From Muribaculaceae bacterium (GTDB lineage Bacteria > Bacteroidota > Bacteroidia > Bacteroidales > Muribaculaceae): a stretch of 64,000 bases of DNA. Below the pieces are notes generated by a model. That model ran no database searches. It saw only the letters and a list, made by a program, of their open reading frames with translations, and was not told the DNA's origin. The position numbers and the translations under genes are program-made. Of the stretch, positions 17,945 to 28,572 are shown one piece after another (within the stretch, counting starts at the first letter, position 1; each line of letters starts with the position of its first letter). The stretch covers positions 1 through 64,000 of the forward strand of contig JAFTRI010000008.1 of assembly GCA_017462345.1 (NCBI GenBank), given 5' to 3'.

Positions 17945-19525
17945 TCAGAATTTATATCCGAGACTGAATACCAACGAATTGTTATTGTCGGTGATTTCAG
18001 CTTTCGGAGCTTCATTCATGTCAAACTTGCTAAACGCATACCAGGTGCTTTCGCGATGCTTGTACACATAGGCCATGTCCACATAAAATCCTTTATAACG
18101 ATAGCCAAGACCGGCAGTAATATGCTGGGTTGTATTCTCAAAGTTATAGGCAGGATTAGTCCCCACGGTGTAAATGTACTCCTCATTATCGGCTGCCTCG
18201 TTTTTTACCGGAGAGGTCTTGTAGCTGTAACCCGCACGGATGCTGAATTGCGGGGTAACACGGTATTCTCCGCCAAGCCTGATTGTATGTGATGCCTGAT
18301 AATAGTTCTTGATGTCACCTTCAATATCGGTATATGTATCGCCATACTCATCCTGGACTGACATGTCACTATACGCATCGTATTCATAGTCGAAGCTCAG
18401 TATTCCCTTAGACCCTATCACACCGGCGGCACTGGCAATCAACCGCCATGGTGTTTTCAGTTTGGAGTCATAATATGAGATATAACCGTTATCGGTATAT
18501 TCCGTACCATAAAAATCACCTACCGAATAGTCATAATTGATCATGCCCCAAGTCTCTTGCTGCAAATCGTAATAAGTGGGAGTGTGGATGGCAAACCCCA
18601 AGCGTAATTCGTTTACAGGCTTGAATATCAATCCGGCCTTAAAATTGAATCCGCTACCGGTTATGCGGGTTTCATTTTTAAGTTCATAATGCCCATCATA
18701 ATATTCATCGGGTATCTCGCTCGGAATATCACACAACTGCTCGTCATACAGGGCTTCGATACTGTAGTCCAAATCGGTAATACCGAAACCTATACCCCAA
18801 TAGACAGTATTCATTATATTTCCGCCGAAATTAAGAGAGTATTCATCCACATAACCCTTTTCCCTGATGTTGAACAACGCATCACCGTAAGTACCATTCC
18901 CGAACAAGCCGCTGTACATACTTGTCCCTCCGATTGAATTTATGAGATAGGAATTGTATGAAAGGATGCTCAACCACGGTGCCCCTGAATCCTGATAAGG
19001 GTTTTCATAATATCTGTCAGTGCTATAGTTATCCAGTTCTCCTGGAGCCCAACCATTGGTGAAATTGGCTACATAGTTACTCATAGAGGTGGACAACGAG
19101 GGGACATGCCCGCGATATATCCGGTCAAATGACGCGGTGCGCGCATAAGTGGCACCCCAAGAGAATGTAGGCATTATATCACTGTTGAGATTGACCGTGC
19201 CGACATAGCCGAAGTTATTGCAATAAACCTTTGTCTGATCACTGCTTTTCTTAACACCCATCGCTTCGGACTCGGTCGACTGCATGTTAATGTCAAACGT
19301 AAACCCGATTTCACTGCTCCGGTACACTCCGATACCGCCCGGATTCTGGTTCAGGGTAGACAGATCCCCCCCCAATGCACCAAACGCTCCTGCCATTGAC
19401 ATAAAACGTGCAGTACCGCGAAGATCGGATTGCGACAACGAAAAGGCATCCATAGCACTCTGGCTCTGAGCCATAAGCATCATGGGCAATGCGCCCAATA
19501 ATGTTGCAACAACTTTCTTTTTCAT
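17945..19525 (-). CDS. OmpP1/FadL-family outer membrane protein
   Basis: A 526-residue outer membrane beta-barrel of the OmpP1/FadL/TodX family, whose members let hydrophobic compounds cross the outer membrane. After the signal peptide (MKKKVVATLLGALPMMLMAQ) the family motif RGTARFMSMAGAFGALGGDLSTLNQNPGGIGVYRSSE forms the N-terminal plug region; repeated amphipathic strands with Tyr and Trp run to the end, where SLVFSLGYKF finishes in Phe, as barrels do. A longer frame starts at 19564, but the ATG at 19525 begins the signal peptide. Substrate is unknown. Confidence 0.88.
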   Translation of the reverse strand: MKKKVVATLLGALPMMLMAQSQSAMDAFSLSQSDLRGTARFMSMAGAFGALGGDLSTLNQNPGGIGVYRSSEIGFTFDINMQSTESEAMGVKKSSDQTKVYCNNFGYVGTVNLNSDIMPTFSWGATYARTASFDRIYRGHVPSLSTSMSNYVANFTNGWAPGELDNYSTDRYYENPYQDSGAPWLSILSYNSYLINSIGGTSMYSGLFGNGTYGDALFNIREKGYVDEYSLNFGGNIMNTVYWGIGFGITDLDYSIEALYDEQLCDIPSEIPDEYYDGHYELKNETRITGSGFNFKAGLIFKPVNELRLGFAIHTPTYYDLQQETWGMINYDYSVGDFYGTEYTDNGYISYYDSKLKTPWRLIASAAGVIGSKGILSFDYEYDAYSDMSVQDEYGDTYTDIEGDIKNYYQASHTIRLGGEYRVTPQFSIRAGYSYKTSPVKNEAADNEEYIYTVGTNPAYNFENTTQHITAGLGYRYKGFYVDMAYVYKHRESTWYAFSKFDMNEAPKAEITDNNNSLVFSLGYKF

Positions 19526-19560
19526 ATCCAATGAATTACTTTTTACTATTCTACACAAAA

Positions 19561-20613
19561 TCAATGCCGGCCGCCTCTTCCGCCACCTCGGCTACCGCCT
19601 CCACGACTGCCGCCGGAGAAGCTGCCCCGGCTTGAACCTCCGGAAGGACGGGAGAATGAACTGCGCTCGCTGCGTGTGGTCGACGGACGCGAATAGCCTC
19701 CGCTGTTCTCATATCCTCCACGTCTTGGAGTACCGACAGTCCCACTGTTCTGCCGTGTCGTCGACGGACGTGAACCGGGACGTACCGCAGAACCCGATTG
19801 CCGACGTTCACCATTTCCGGAGCTGACACCCGGACGGGCTGCATGTCCGGCATTACGGTGTCCCCCTGCCCGATAGACGTTACGGCCAGGACTTGCACCG
19901 TTACGACCCGGACCGTTATACCGTCCGGACCGTACAGGCGACGGCTTCCAATGCCCGCCGGGGATATACCCGTGGTGATGGTGGTGATATGGCGGATACC
20001 ATGCCGGTCCCCACCATCCGCTCCAGCTCCAATAGGGATCATAACATCCCCAATAGGGTGAATACCATGAATTCCAATACCACGATGACGTTCCCCACCC
20101 CCAAGACAGAGACCAGCCGCTGTAAGGAGCATACCAGCCACCCCAATATCCCGGGGTATTGACGACAATATTGACTTCAGGCTCTGAGTCGTAATAGTAT
20201 TCCCTTAACTGAGTGTCACTCGAACCTGCCACGATCGACGGGTTATAGAAACGCTCTATACGGCGTGTATAGGCAAAGTCATCCTCATTGGCGACGGTAT
20301 CGGCAACGACAGTATCTGTTATCGCATAATATCCGCGACGGTTATACTCATCGACATCACGGGTGACTACCCCATGTGTCGAATAAGTCCCTGACGAAGG
20401 GTAGCTGTAACTGTACGATGACGAGCCATAGCTATAACTTTCTTCTGCGACAGGTTTGCCCGCTTTATTGTTTTCCGTTTTTACCTGTGTATTTTTTTTA
20501 CTCTTGGATGCATCATAATAGATATCATCCTCATAATAGTCCTGAGCCTGCAATTGCACGCCAAATCCGGCAATCGCCACAACAATCAGCATTATTAGCT
20601 TTCTAATATCCAT
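19561..20613 (-). CDS. Secreted Tyr/Trp/Gly-rich, Arg-rich low-complexity protein
   Basis: I do not recognise a family. The 350-residue product has a signal peptide ending in LQAQ (residue 24) and four parts: an acidic/Tyr segment (DYYEDDIYYDAS), a Ser/Tyr patch near residues 60-75, a very aromatic stretch of Trp, Tyr and Gly (about 150-210) with a run of five His, and a basic tail of Arg, Gly and Ser with repeated PSTTR and GGSRGG units. The composition suggests a surface or matrix protein that interacts by aromatic and charged contacts. The ATG at 20613 is chosen because it begins the signal peptide. A 205-residue frame on the same strand in another phase is a shadow. Confidence 0.75.
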   Translation of the reverse strand: MDIRKLIMLIVVAIAGFGVQLQAQDYYEDDIYYDASKSKKNTQVKTENNKAGKPVAEESYSYGSSSYSYSYPSSGTYSTHGVVTRDVDEYNRRGYYAITDTVVADTVANEDDFAYTRRIERFYNPSIVAGSSDTQLREYYYDSEPEVNIVVNTPGYWGGWYAPYSGWSLSWGWGTSSWYWNSWYSPYWGCYDPYWSWSGWWGPAWYPPYHHHHHGYIPGGHWKPSPVRSGRYNGPGRNGASPGRNVYRAGGHRNAGHAARPGVSSGNGERRQSGSAVRPGSRPSTTRQNSGTVGTPRRGGYENSGGYSRPSTTRSERSSFSRPSGGSSRGSFSGGSRGGGSRGGGRGGRH

Positions 20614-20751
20614 AATTTCATCAATATTAATTGGTGACACATTGTCTATTGGACTGAAACCTTGCCATATAGTTTAATCCCAATAGAATCAATTACAACA
20701 CAAAAATACCGATTATTATGACGATTTCCTAATTAATAATCTATAAATGAC

Positions 20752-20780
20752 AGAAACGGGACTGTAGACATTACAGCCCC
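20752..20780 (-). terminator. Terminator of the DUF308 gene
   Basis: On the minus strand, GGG-CTGTA pairs with TACAG-CCC (20772-20779 with 20758-20766, one bulge), followed by GTTTCT, about 30 bases after the stop at 20811. Confidence 0.55.
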
Positions 20781-20810
20781 GCCGGTTTGCCGGTCAGCAT
20801 CCCAATAAAA

Positions 20811-21377
20811 TCACACCTGATGTATCATCCTGTCATCGGGGCGCATATCGTATGAAGCCATCGCTATGGACAACCCCCAATAGATGAATGCCAATGATGT
20901 CAGGAAACTCACCATCATCATGTTACGGATATAGCCCGCCTCCATGAACAGGAATGCGATCACAAGCATCAGCACACCGTTCACCACCTGAAGCCACCAG
21001 TATTTTCCACGCCGGCGGTTTATTGCACCTATCAAGGAGGTAATCCCCCAATAAATGAAAACCAATGCGATGAAATACGGGAATACGATTTCTGACAATA
21101 TCACACTTCTTACAAGCATAAAACCGATAAACATGTCGAGTACTCCGCCGACAAGCCACCAGCCCCATCCACGCGAGCGGGAAGCATCGGCCGAGACTAT
21201 CAGCTGAACGACTCCGGCAAGGATAAGCATCCAGCCAAACAGCTGGGAGGCTACAGCATAGCCGATAACAGGCATAAACCAATAGGCAAAGCCACACAGT
21301 ATCATCACAACCCCAATGAGAAGAACAGCCCACCACGCACGTGTCTGTCCCCAATAATTAAAACTCAGTGCATTCAT
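20811..21377 (-). CDS. DUF308/HdeD-like membrane protein
   Basis: A 188-residue inner membrane protein with six predicted hydrophobic segments (for example WAVLLIGVVMILCGFAYWFM, LFGWMLILAGVVQLIV, WWLVGGVLDMFIGFML, and three more). The paired layout of short helices with Gly, and the repeated FIYWG sequence, resemble the DUF308 domain of HdeD, a protein linked to acid resistance in E. coli. The function here is unknown. It is transcribed alone, divergent from the DcaP-like gene. Confidence 0.82.
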   Translation of the reverse strand: MNALSFNYWGQTRAWWAVLLIGVVMILCGFAYWFMPVIGYAVASQLFGWMLILAGVVQLIVSADASRSRGWGWWLVGGVLDMFIGFMLVRSVILSEIVFPYFIALVFIYWGITSLIGAINRRRGKYWWLQVVNGVLMLVIAFLFMEAGYIRNMMMVSFLTSLAFIYWGLSIAMASYDMRPDDRMIHQV

Positions 21378-21578
21378 AATCGATTAATTTTAGATTTCAG
21401 TTTAGGTTTTCACATATAACAACCGGTTAACACATTTTGTTGTAAAATTCCTGACGTACAATTAGAGGCTGTTTAAATAATCCCGAAATAAAATTCAAAC
21501 AACTCCTTATGACTCCCAACCAAAACATCCCGTATGTTGTTGGATAAATAGAATTAACCCAAACATAACAACAATCTC

Positions 21579-22883
21579 ATGAATACCAGACTACTGACCC
21601 TAACCGTCGCCATACTCGCAACAGCGGCTTTACAATCCTTTGCCCGAAACCATGAGGAAATCTTCACCGATTCGCTCAAGGAAAGCCACCGGATAATATT
21701 CATCGGTGACGGCAGCCGTCCTGCCACCGATTCCATAAGAGCCGCCATAGATATGTTCTACATGGATCAGTTCAGGCACTTCCAGGATCCGCGTGCGCCA
21801 TATTTCCTGTTTCTCAGCAAAGACAATAAGCTCGCAATGGGAATAGGCGGTGTTGTCAGAATGAGAGGATGGTATGACTGGGGAGGGATAATCGGCTACA
21901 ACGGGTTTATCCCCTATGCCATACCGGTGCCAAAGAATGATGCCGACAGGCGGAAACTCGACTCGACCCCGGCCGGGACGGCATTTTTTTTCAGAGTAAT
22001 AGGGCGTAACCATAAGTTAGGTGATTATCAATTGTATATCGAAGCCAATTTTAACGGCTACCAATCCCGTGACTTCCACCTCAAGAAAGCATACGCGACA
22101 GTAAATGACTGGACAGTGGGCTACGCAAGTTCATCATTCAGTGACCCGACAGCAGCGCCACCGACTGTTGATGCCCAGGGACCGCAAGCCTATGTACAGA
22201 CTACTGCCGTACTTCTACGCTGGATGCACACATTCCGTAAACATTGGACAACGGCAGCATCTGTAGAAATGCCCGATTCCAGAGTAGACGCCGATAACAT
22301 TTCAACCGGAAAAAGCAACGACTGGTTCCCCAACATCGCTGCTTTCGGACAATATGGATGGAATACAGACAATCATCTGCGTATATCCGGAATCATGAGG
22401 ATTCTGCCATACAGAGATATTATAGCCCGGCAGAACCGCAACGTTACAGGTTGGGGAATACAGCTGAGTTCGTCATTCCGCCCCACCGGACAGCTGAGAT
22501 TATTTGCCACAGCAAGCGGAGGCCGGGGATATGGAAGTCTCACCGGAGACTTGCTGATGGGAAATTTTGACCTTATCGGCAAGCCCGACGACAAGGGAAG
22601 GATGTATGCACCTGCATCATTCACATGGTTAGGAGCGGCTCAATACCACTTCCGCCCTGACCTGTTTGCAAGTGCCACGCTGGGACAGGAACGGCTGCTG
22701 CCCAGGCACGGCATCGACAGCAGCACTTACAAGTACGGGCTTTACAGCGCATTAAACGTATTCTGGTATCCGGTGCCAAGGCTTGAGCTCGCAGGAGAAC
22801 TTAATCTCGGCAAACGCAAGAATTTCAATGGTGAAAGCCGTTGGGCACGTCGCATAAGCCTCATGGTACAATTCAGCTTCTGA
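21579..22883 (+). CDS. DcaP-like outer membrane porin
   Basis: A 434-residue protein with a signal peptide (cleaved near SFAR, residue 23) and a barrel of amphipathic strands that ends in LMVQFSF. The middle of the protein (GGVVRMRGWYDWGG, NRNVTGWGIQL, and a YGLYSALNVFWYPVPRLELAGELNLG-like end) resembles DcaP porins, trimeric outer membrane channels that carry small anionic solutes such as dicarboxylates. The N-terminal helix region is shorter than the coiled coil of Acinetobacter DcaP. The assignment is by pattern only; another porin type is possible. Confidence 0.65.
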   Translation: MNTRLLTLTVAILATAALQSFARNHEEIFTDSLKESHRIIFIGDGSRPATDSIRAAIDMFYMDQFRHFQDPRAPYFLFLSKDNKLAMGIGGVVRMRGWYDWGGIIGYNGFIPYAIPVPKNDADRRKLDSTPAGTAFFFRVIGRNHKLGDYQLYIEANFNGYQSRDFHLKKAYATVNDWTVGYASSSFSDPTAAPPTVDAQGPQAYVQTTAVLLRWMHTFRKHWTTAASVEMPDSRVDADNISTGKSNDWFPNIAAFGQYGWNTDNHLRISGIMRILPYRDIIARQNRNVTGWGIQLSSSFRPTGQLRLFATASGGRGYGSLTGDLLMGNFDLIGKPDDKGRMYAPASFTWLGAAQYHFRPDLFASATLGQERLLPRHGIDSSTYKYGLYSALNVFWYPVPRLELAGELNLGKRKNFNGESRWARRISLMVQFSF

Positions 22884-22894
22884 GAACTTTTTGC

Positions 22895-22902
22895 TAAATT
22901 TG
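22895..22902 (+). promoter_or_regulatory. Possible -7 element upstream of mutS2
   Basis: TAAATTTG 36 bases before the TTG start candidate; no TTG -33 box is found 20 bases upstream, so support is partial. Confidence 0.35.
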
Positions 22903-22937
22903 CATCCGGATTTAACCAAGAAGATGTTTAAATCTTA

Positions 22938-25430
22938 TTGGATCAGTTTAAACAACTTCTAAATAACGGCCTCAACAGAACTGTGATATATCCCGATGCT
23001 TTTGAACAGAAAATAGGATTCACGTCAGTACGTGAAATGGTAAAAGCCCGATGCGTATCTCCGTTAGGGGAAAAGCACTGTCAGGAAATGACTTTCTCAT
23101 CTGACTATGACACCGTCAGATACCGCTTGTGTTCAACCGGCGAGATGCTTACTATCGTCAACAGCGACGAGGATATCCCGCTCGGGAATCTGCATGACGT
23201 TACAGGCAGCCTGATGTCAATAAGAATTGCCGGAACATTTATCCCCGCAACTGAGCTGTTAAAGGTCAGGCAGTCGCTCGATACGATCTCGGAAGTCGCA
23301 TCGTTCTTTGCACGCAACAAGGACGGGGAAAACCCCACTTACCCTATTTTATCCCAACCGGCATCAGCACTATACCCCTTCCCTGCCACGACAGCCATGA
23401 TCGACAGTATCATTGACCGCTTCGGCAACATAAAAGACAATGCTTCGCCGGAACTGGCATCTATACGGTCTTCGATAGCGGCAATGTCAGGCTCGATCAA
23501 TACAGCAATGCGCAAAGTCATCTCACGCGCGACACAGGCCGGATATATCGAAACCGACACGACACCGGCCATGCGTGACGGACGTCTTGTTATTCCGGTT
23601 GCACCCATGCACAAGCGCAAGATCAACGGTATAGTCCATGACGAATCGGCATCAGGAAAAACAATCTATATCGAACCGGCCGAAATAGTCGAGGCCAATA
23701 ACCGCATACGGGAATTGCAGATGGAGGAACGGCGCGAAATAACGCGCATACTCATTTCAGCGGCCGACGCGATAAGGCCGCATATCGACGACATGCTCGG
23801 CAGCTACGAACTCCTCGGAGAGATGGATTTCATCCATGCCAAAGCACTTTTTGCCCAAGATATTGACGCCCATCTGCCGTCGATAAGCAAGGAAACCGAG
23901 ATGGAATGGTACCACGCATGTCATCCGGTATTGCTGCTCTCGCTCCAACGGCAGGGAAAAACGATAGTTCCACTTGACATCACCCTGGACAGCGAAAACC
24001 GCCTGCTCATCATTTCAGGGCCTAATGCCGGAGGGAAATCAGTGTGCCTGAAAACTGTGGGAATTATACAATACATGTCCCAATGCGGGCTTCTTCCTCC
24101 GTTATACGAAAACTCCCACATCGGGATTTTTGACGACATCTTCATAGACATAGGCGATGACCAGTCGATCGAGGACGACCTGAGCACCTACAGTTCACAT
24201 CTGCGGAACATGAAATACTTCCTGAGCCACGGCCGTAACAGGACACTGTTGCTTATCGACGAGTTTGGAGGAGGAACCGAGCCACAGATAGGGGGTGCAA
24301 TCGCCCAGGCAATACTGAAACAATTCAACTCACTGATGATGTGGGGGGTGATAACCACCCATTTCCAGAACCTGAAGCACTATGCCGAGGAGACTCCCGG
24401 GCTTGTCAACGGCTCGATGCTCTATGACCGGCATCTGATGCAGCCGTTGTTCCGATTGTCAATCGGTAATCCCGGAAGTTCGTTTGCTATCGAAATAGCA
24501 CGTAAGACAGGGCTTCCGGCTGAAATCATTTCCGATGCCGAAGAAATCGTGGGCAGCGACTATATCAATATGGACAAATATCTGCTTGACATTGCACGGG
24601 ACAAGCGTTATTGGGAAAACAAGCGCATGGCAATACGCCAGAAAGAGAAAAAACTCGAACAACTGCTCTCGCAGTACGAACACGATGCGATGACTCTGCG
24701 AGAGAAACGCCGTGAAATCATCAGCGAGGCAAAAGACGAGGCAAAACGCATACTCGACAACAGTAATGCCTCTATCGAGCGCACTATCCATGACATACGA
24801 CGGGCTCAAGCCGACAAGGAAAAGACCCTTGAAGCACGCCGACGGCTACAGATAGAGAAAGAACGGCTGGCAGCTGAAGACAAGAAGGAACACCCGTTAT
24901 TACACAAAGCCCCGAAGCCCAAAAACAAGCCCGCCGGAAAAATGGCGGAGCAGGCAGCACCGCACACGATAGCCATAGGCGACAACGTAAGACTCGACGG
25001 TCAAGGGACTGTGGGAAAAGTCCTGGAAATATCAGGCAAAAACGCCACCGTTATTTTCGGGATGATAAAGACATCGGTCAAAACCGAACGGTTAAGGCAC
25101 ACCAATGCCAAACCGGAATCAGGCAGCAGGAACGCGTCATTCCTAAGTGCCTCCACCACCGACAAGCTGCGAGACCGGCAACTGAAATTCAAGCAGGAAA
25201 TAGACGTGCGCGGAATGCGTGTAGATGAAGCGATACAAGCCATAACCTATTTTATCGATGATGCCATCCAGTTCAACTCCCGCCAAGTGAGGATTCTGCA
25301 CGGTACAGGGACAGGCGCATTGCGACAATACATAAGGAACTATCTTGACACCGTCAACGGTGTACGCTCCTACCGTGACGAGCACATCCAGCTGGGCGGC
25401 GCAGGCATCACTGTCGTCGAGATAGAATAG
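22938..25430 (+). CDS. mutS2: Endonuclease MutS2
   Basis: A MutS family protein without the mismatch-recognition domain but with a C-terminal Smr nuclease domain. Walker A SGPNAGGKS is near residues 358-366, Walker B LLLIDEFGGGTEP near 437-449; a long coiled coil spans about 540-660, then a KOW-like patch and the Smr domain with EIDVRGMRVDEA and LHGTGTGALR. MutS2 acts on recombination intermediates and, in some bacteria, on collided ribosomes. The frame has no ATG near the front: the TTG at 22938 is the longest choice, but a GTG at 22983 gives MIYPDAFEQKIGF, which is how Bacteroides homologues begin and may be the true start. Confidence 0.93.
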   Translation: MDQFKQLLNNGLNRTVIYPDAFEQKIGFTSVREMVKARCVSPLGEKHCQEMTFSSDYDTVRYRLCSTGEMLTIVNSDEDIPLGNLHDVTGSLMSIRIAGTFIPATELLKVRQSLDTISEVASFFARNKDGENPTYPILSQPASALYPFPATTAMIDSIIDRFGNIKDNASPELASIRSSIAAMSGSINTAMRKVISRATQAGYIETDTTPAMRDGRLVIPVAPMHKRKINGIVHDESASGKTIYIEPAEIVEANNRIRELQMEERREITRILISAADAIRPHIDDMLGSYELLGEMDFIHAKALFAQDIDAHLPSISKETEMEWYHACHPVLLLSLQRQGKTIVPLDITLDSENRLLIISGPNAGGKSVCLKTVGIIQYMSQCGLLPPLYENSHIGIFDDIFIDIGDDQSIEDDLSTYSSHLRNMKYFLSHGRNRTLLLIDEFGGGTEPQIGGAIAQAILKQFNSLMMWGVITTHFQNLKHYAEETPGLVNGSMLYDRHLMQPLFRLSIGNPGSSFAIEIARKTGLPAEIISDAEEIVGSDYINMDKYLLDIARDKRYWENKRMAIRQKEKKLEQLLSQYEHDAMTLREKRREIISEAKDEAKRILDNSNASIERTIHDIRRAQADKEKTLEARRRLQIEKERLAAEDKKEHPLLHKAPKPKNKPAGKMAEQAAPHTIAIGDNVRLDGQGTVGKVLEISGKNATVIFGMIKTSVKTERLRHTNAKPESGSRNASFLSASTTDKLRDRQLKFKQEIDVRGMRVDEAIQAITYFIDDAIQFNSRQVRILHGTGTGALRQYIRNYLDTVNGVRSYRDEHIQLGGAGITVVEIE

Positions 25431-25472
25431 CTCCGCACAACACTGCCTGTCGTGGCAATACAAAAACAATAA

Positions 25473-25518
25473 GGGAAGCCATTCCGCAACCCACTATCGA
25501 GCCAAGGAATGACTTCCC
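25473..25518. terminator. Bidirectional terminator between mutS2 and groL
   Basis: Stem of two 6-bp blocks (25473-25478/25513-25518 and 25480-25485/25506-25511) with one mismatch position; T-rich on the plus side (ATTATTTTAT) and on the minus side (TTATTGTTTTTG), so it can end both convergent transcripts. Confidence 0.8.
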
Positions 25519-25543
25519 ATTATTTTATCAGAGGACGCCTGGT

Positions 25544-27193
<1,650 letters not shown>

Positions 27194-27201
27194 TTAAAAT
27201 A

Positions 27202-27477
27202 TTAGTCATTGATGATTGCCAAAATGTCACTCTGACGCATGATGAGGTATTTCTGTCCGTCAAATTCGACTTCTGTACCGGCATATTTGCCATAAAGCAC
27301 CTTGTCACCTTCCTTTACCACCATTTCTTCGTCCTTTGTTCCGCAACCGGCTGCGAGCACAGTGCCTTTCAAGGGCTTTTCCTTTGCTGAATCAGGGATG
27401 ATGATACCTGCAACAGTCACTTCTTCGGCGGGGATGGGATTAACCAACACCCTATCGGCCAATGGTTTAATATTCAT
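27202..27477 (-). CDS. groS: Co-chaperonin GroES
   Basis: The 91-residue lid of GroEL. It starts [35 protein letters not shown], where the mobile loop that binds GroEL includes the VAGIIIP hydrophobic edge, and has the [34 protein letters not shown]-terminal half. Length and residues are standard. It is first in the operon; upstream there is no CIRCE inverted repeat or ordinary -7 box but a sigma-54-like element and a TGTCA cluster. Confidence 0.99.
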   Translation of the reverse strand: MNIKPLADRVLVNPIPAEEVTVAGIIIPDSAKEKPLKGTVLAAGCGTKDEEMVVKEGDKVLYGKYAGTEVEFDGQKYLIMRQSDILAIIND

Positions 27478-27546
27478 AATTTCTGAGGTTTTAGTTATTT
27501 ATTAATTATTTCGTTTGAATTTTATTCATCGATTCAGTTATTGAAT

Positions 27547-27564
27547 AAGCACAATCCGTGCCAA
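27547..27564 (-). promoter_or_regulatory. Sigma-54-like promoter of groES
   Basis: On the minus strand TTGGCACGGATTGTGCTT has the invariant GG and GC exactly ten bases apart (consensus TGGCACG-N4-TTGCW, one mismatch). Transcription would start about 12 bases downstream, leaving a leader of about 60 bases. No TAnnTTTG box is present. This is a single-site match and needs a start-site map. Confidence 0.45.
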
Positions 27565-27571
27565 TTCCCCA

Positions 27572-27614
27572 GCATGTCATGTCACGTGACAAAATGTCAA
27601 CTCTTGCGACATGC
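27572..27614. repeat. TGTCA-type repeat cluster upstream of groES
   Basis: TGTCA occurs at 27575, 27580 and 27595 and inverted at 27587-27591, including the 12-bp palindrome TGTCACGTGACA (27580-27591); GCATGTC (27572-27578) is mirrored by GACATGC (27608-27614). The cluster lies just upstream of the sigma-54-like element, where activator sites are expected. Confidence 0.5.
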
Positions 27615-27665
27615 CACTCCCATTATAACATCGTAATACCTGAAATTGTTCTCTTCGGGGGAATT

Positions 27666-28391
27666 TTACCGGTAACGCTCAGGCAATGCCCCGTTAATCA
27701 CATTATATGTACCCTCCATAAGGCTTTGCAAGTCATGTCCCCCATCCGGCGCCTCGACAGGTTTATGGATTGTCAGGCGTATATGTCCCCACTTGGGCAA
27801 CCTGGCAGTGCGCGGCATCACCTCAAACGCCCCGTCGATCGTTATCGGCACAACCGGCAACCCGAACTCCACCGCAAGCTGGTAGGCCCCTCGCTTGAAC
27901 TTCCGCATCTTCCCGGTAAATGACCGTGAGCCCTCGGGAAACACCACAACCGACATACCTCCGCCCAGCTGCTTCTCGGCAACCTCCATCGTACGTCTCA
28001 CCGCTGCAGGCGATGTATTGTCGACAAACACATGCCCCGCTTTCTTGCACGCATACCCCACAAGCGGAATCTTCTCAAGACTCTTTTTCATCATCCACTT
28101 GAAATTATGGCCGAGATAGCCATATACGGCAAATATATCGTACGCCCCCTGGTGATTGGCGACAAACACGTATGAAGTATCCTTGCCGATATTCTCACCT
28201 CCCTTGACCGTTACTTTGACGAAAGTCATCAGACAGAACAGGCGTGCCCATAGATGGGCGGGATAATAACCCCACCACCGTCCGCCACCGAGGATACTCC
28301 CCACAGCGGTAACCGTGGCGGTCAACACCGTTGCCACAAGCAGCACCGGAATCATCACTAATACCTGATATATACGATACAATACCATCAT
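27666..28391 (-). CDS. plsC: 1-acyl-sn-glycerol-3-phosphate acyltransferase
   Basis: An LPLAT-family acyltransferase that adds the second acyl chain to make phosphatidic acid at the inner membrane. Residues 5-35 form a membrane segment. The catalytic HX4D box is ANHQGAYD (His80, Asp85), the glycerol-phosphate binding motif FPEGSRS is at 151-157, and VPITIDGAFEVMP is the fourth motif. Size (241 residues) is typical. Related lysophospholipid acyltransferases exist, so exact substrate is inferred. It is downstream of glyA, separated by a strong hairpin. Confidence 0.92.
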   Translation of the reverse strand: MMVLYRIYQVLVMIPVLLVATVLTATVTAVGSILGGGRWWGYYPAHLWARLFCLMTFVKVTVKGGENIGKDTSYVFVANHQGAYDIFAVYGYLGHNFKWMMKKSLEKIPLVGYACKKAGHVFVDNTSPAAVRRTMEVAEKQLGGGMSVVVFPEGSRSFTGKMRKFKRGAYQLAVEFGLPVVPITIDGAFEVMPRTARLPKWGHIRLTIHKPVEAPDGGHDLQSLMEGTYNVINGALPERYR

Positions 28392-28517
28392 ACCGCAAAG
28401 TTACCATCTTTCCCGCATTTCCCCAAATCCCCACCACCAATACCATGGGAACAATCGTAACTTTAGGGGAGCACACTTCTTATGAAACTTCTTCCGATTA
28501 GAAAATTCACATAAAGC

Positions 28518-28551
28518 GACGAGGGGCGCGAAAAATTTCGCGCCCCTCGTC
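28518..28551 (-). terminator. GC-rich perfect hairpin downstream of glyA
   Basis: A 16-bp perfect stem (28518-28533 with 28536-28551), 22 bases after the glyA stop. Followed on the minus strand by GCTTTATG, so the T-run is weak; it may stop transcription, or act as a stability element between glyA and plsC. Confidence 0.65.
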
Positions 28552-28572
28552 AGTATCGGTACATAATTGACT

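Noticed and set aside
19551-20168. A 205-residue frame on the minus strand inside the Tyr/Trp-rich gene
   Set aside because: Composition is skewed by the low-complexity gene in the other phase; no start signal and no family resemblance.
27478-27665. CIRCE element or ordinary promoter for groESL
   Set aside because: No TTAGCACTC-N9-GAGTGCTAA-like repeat and no TAnnTTTG box was found on the minus strand.
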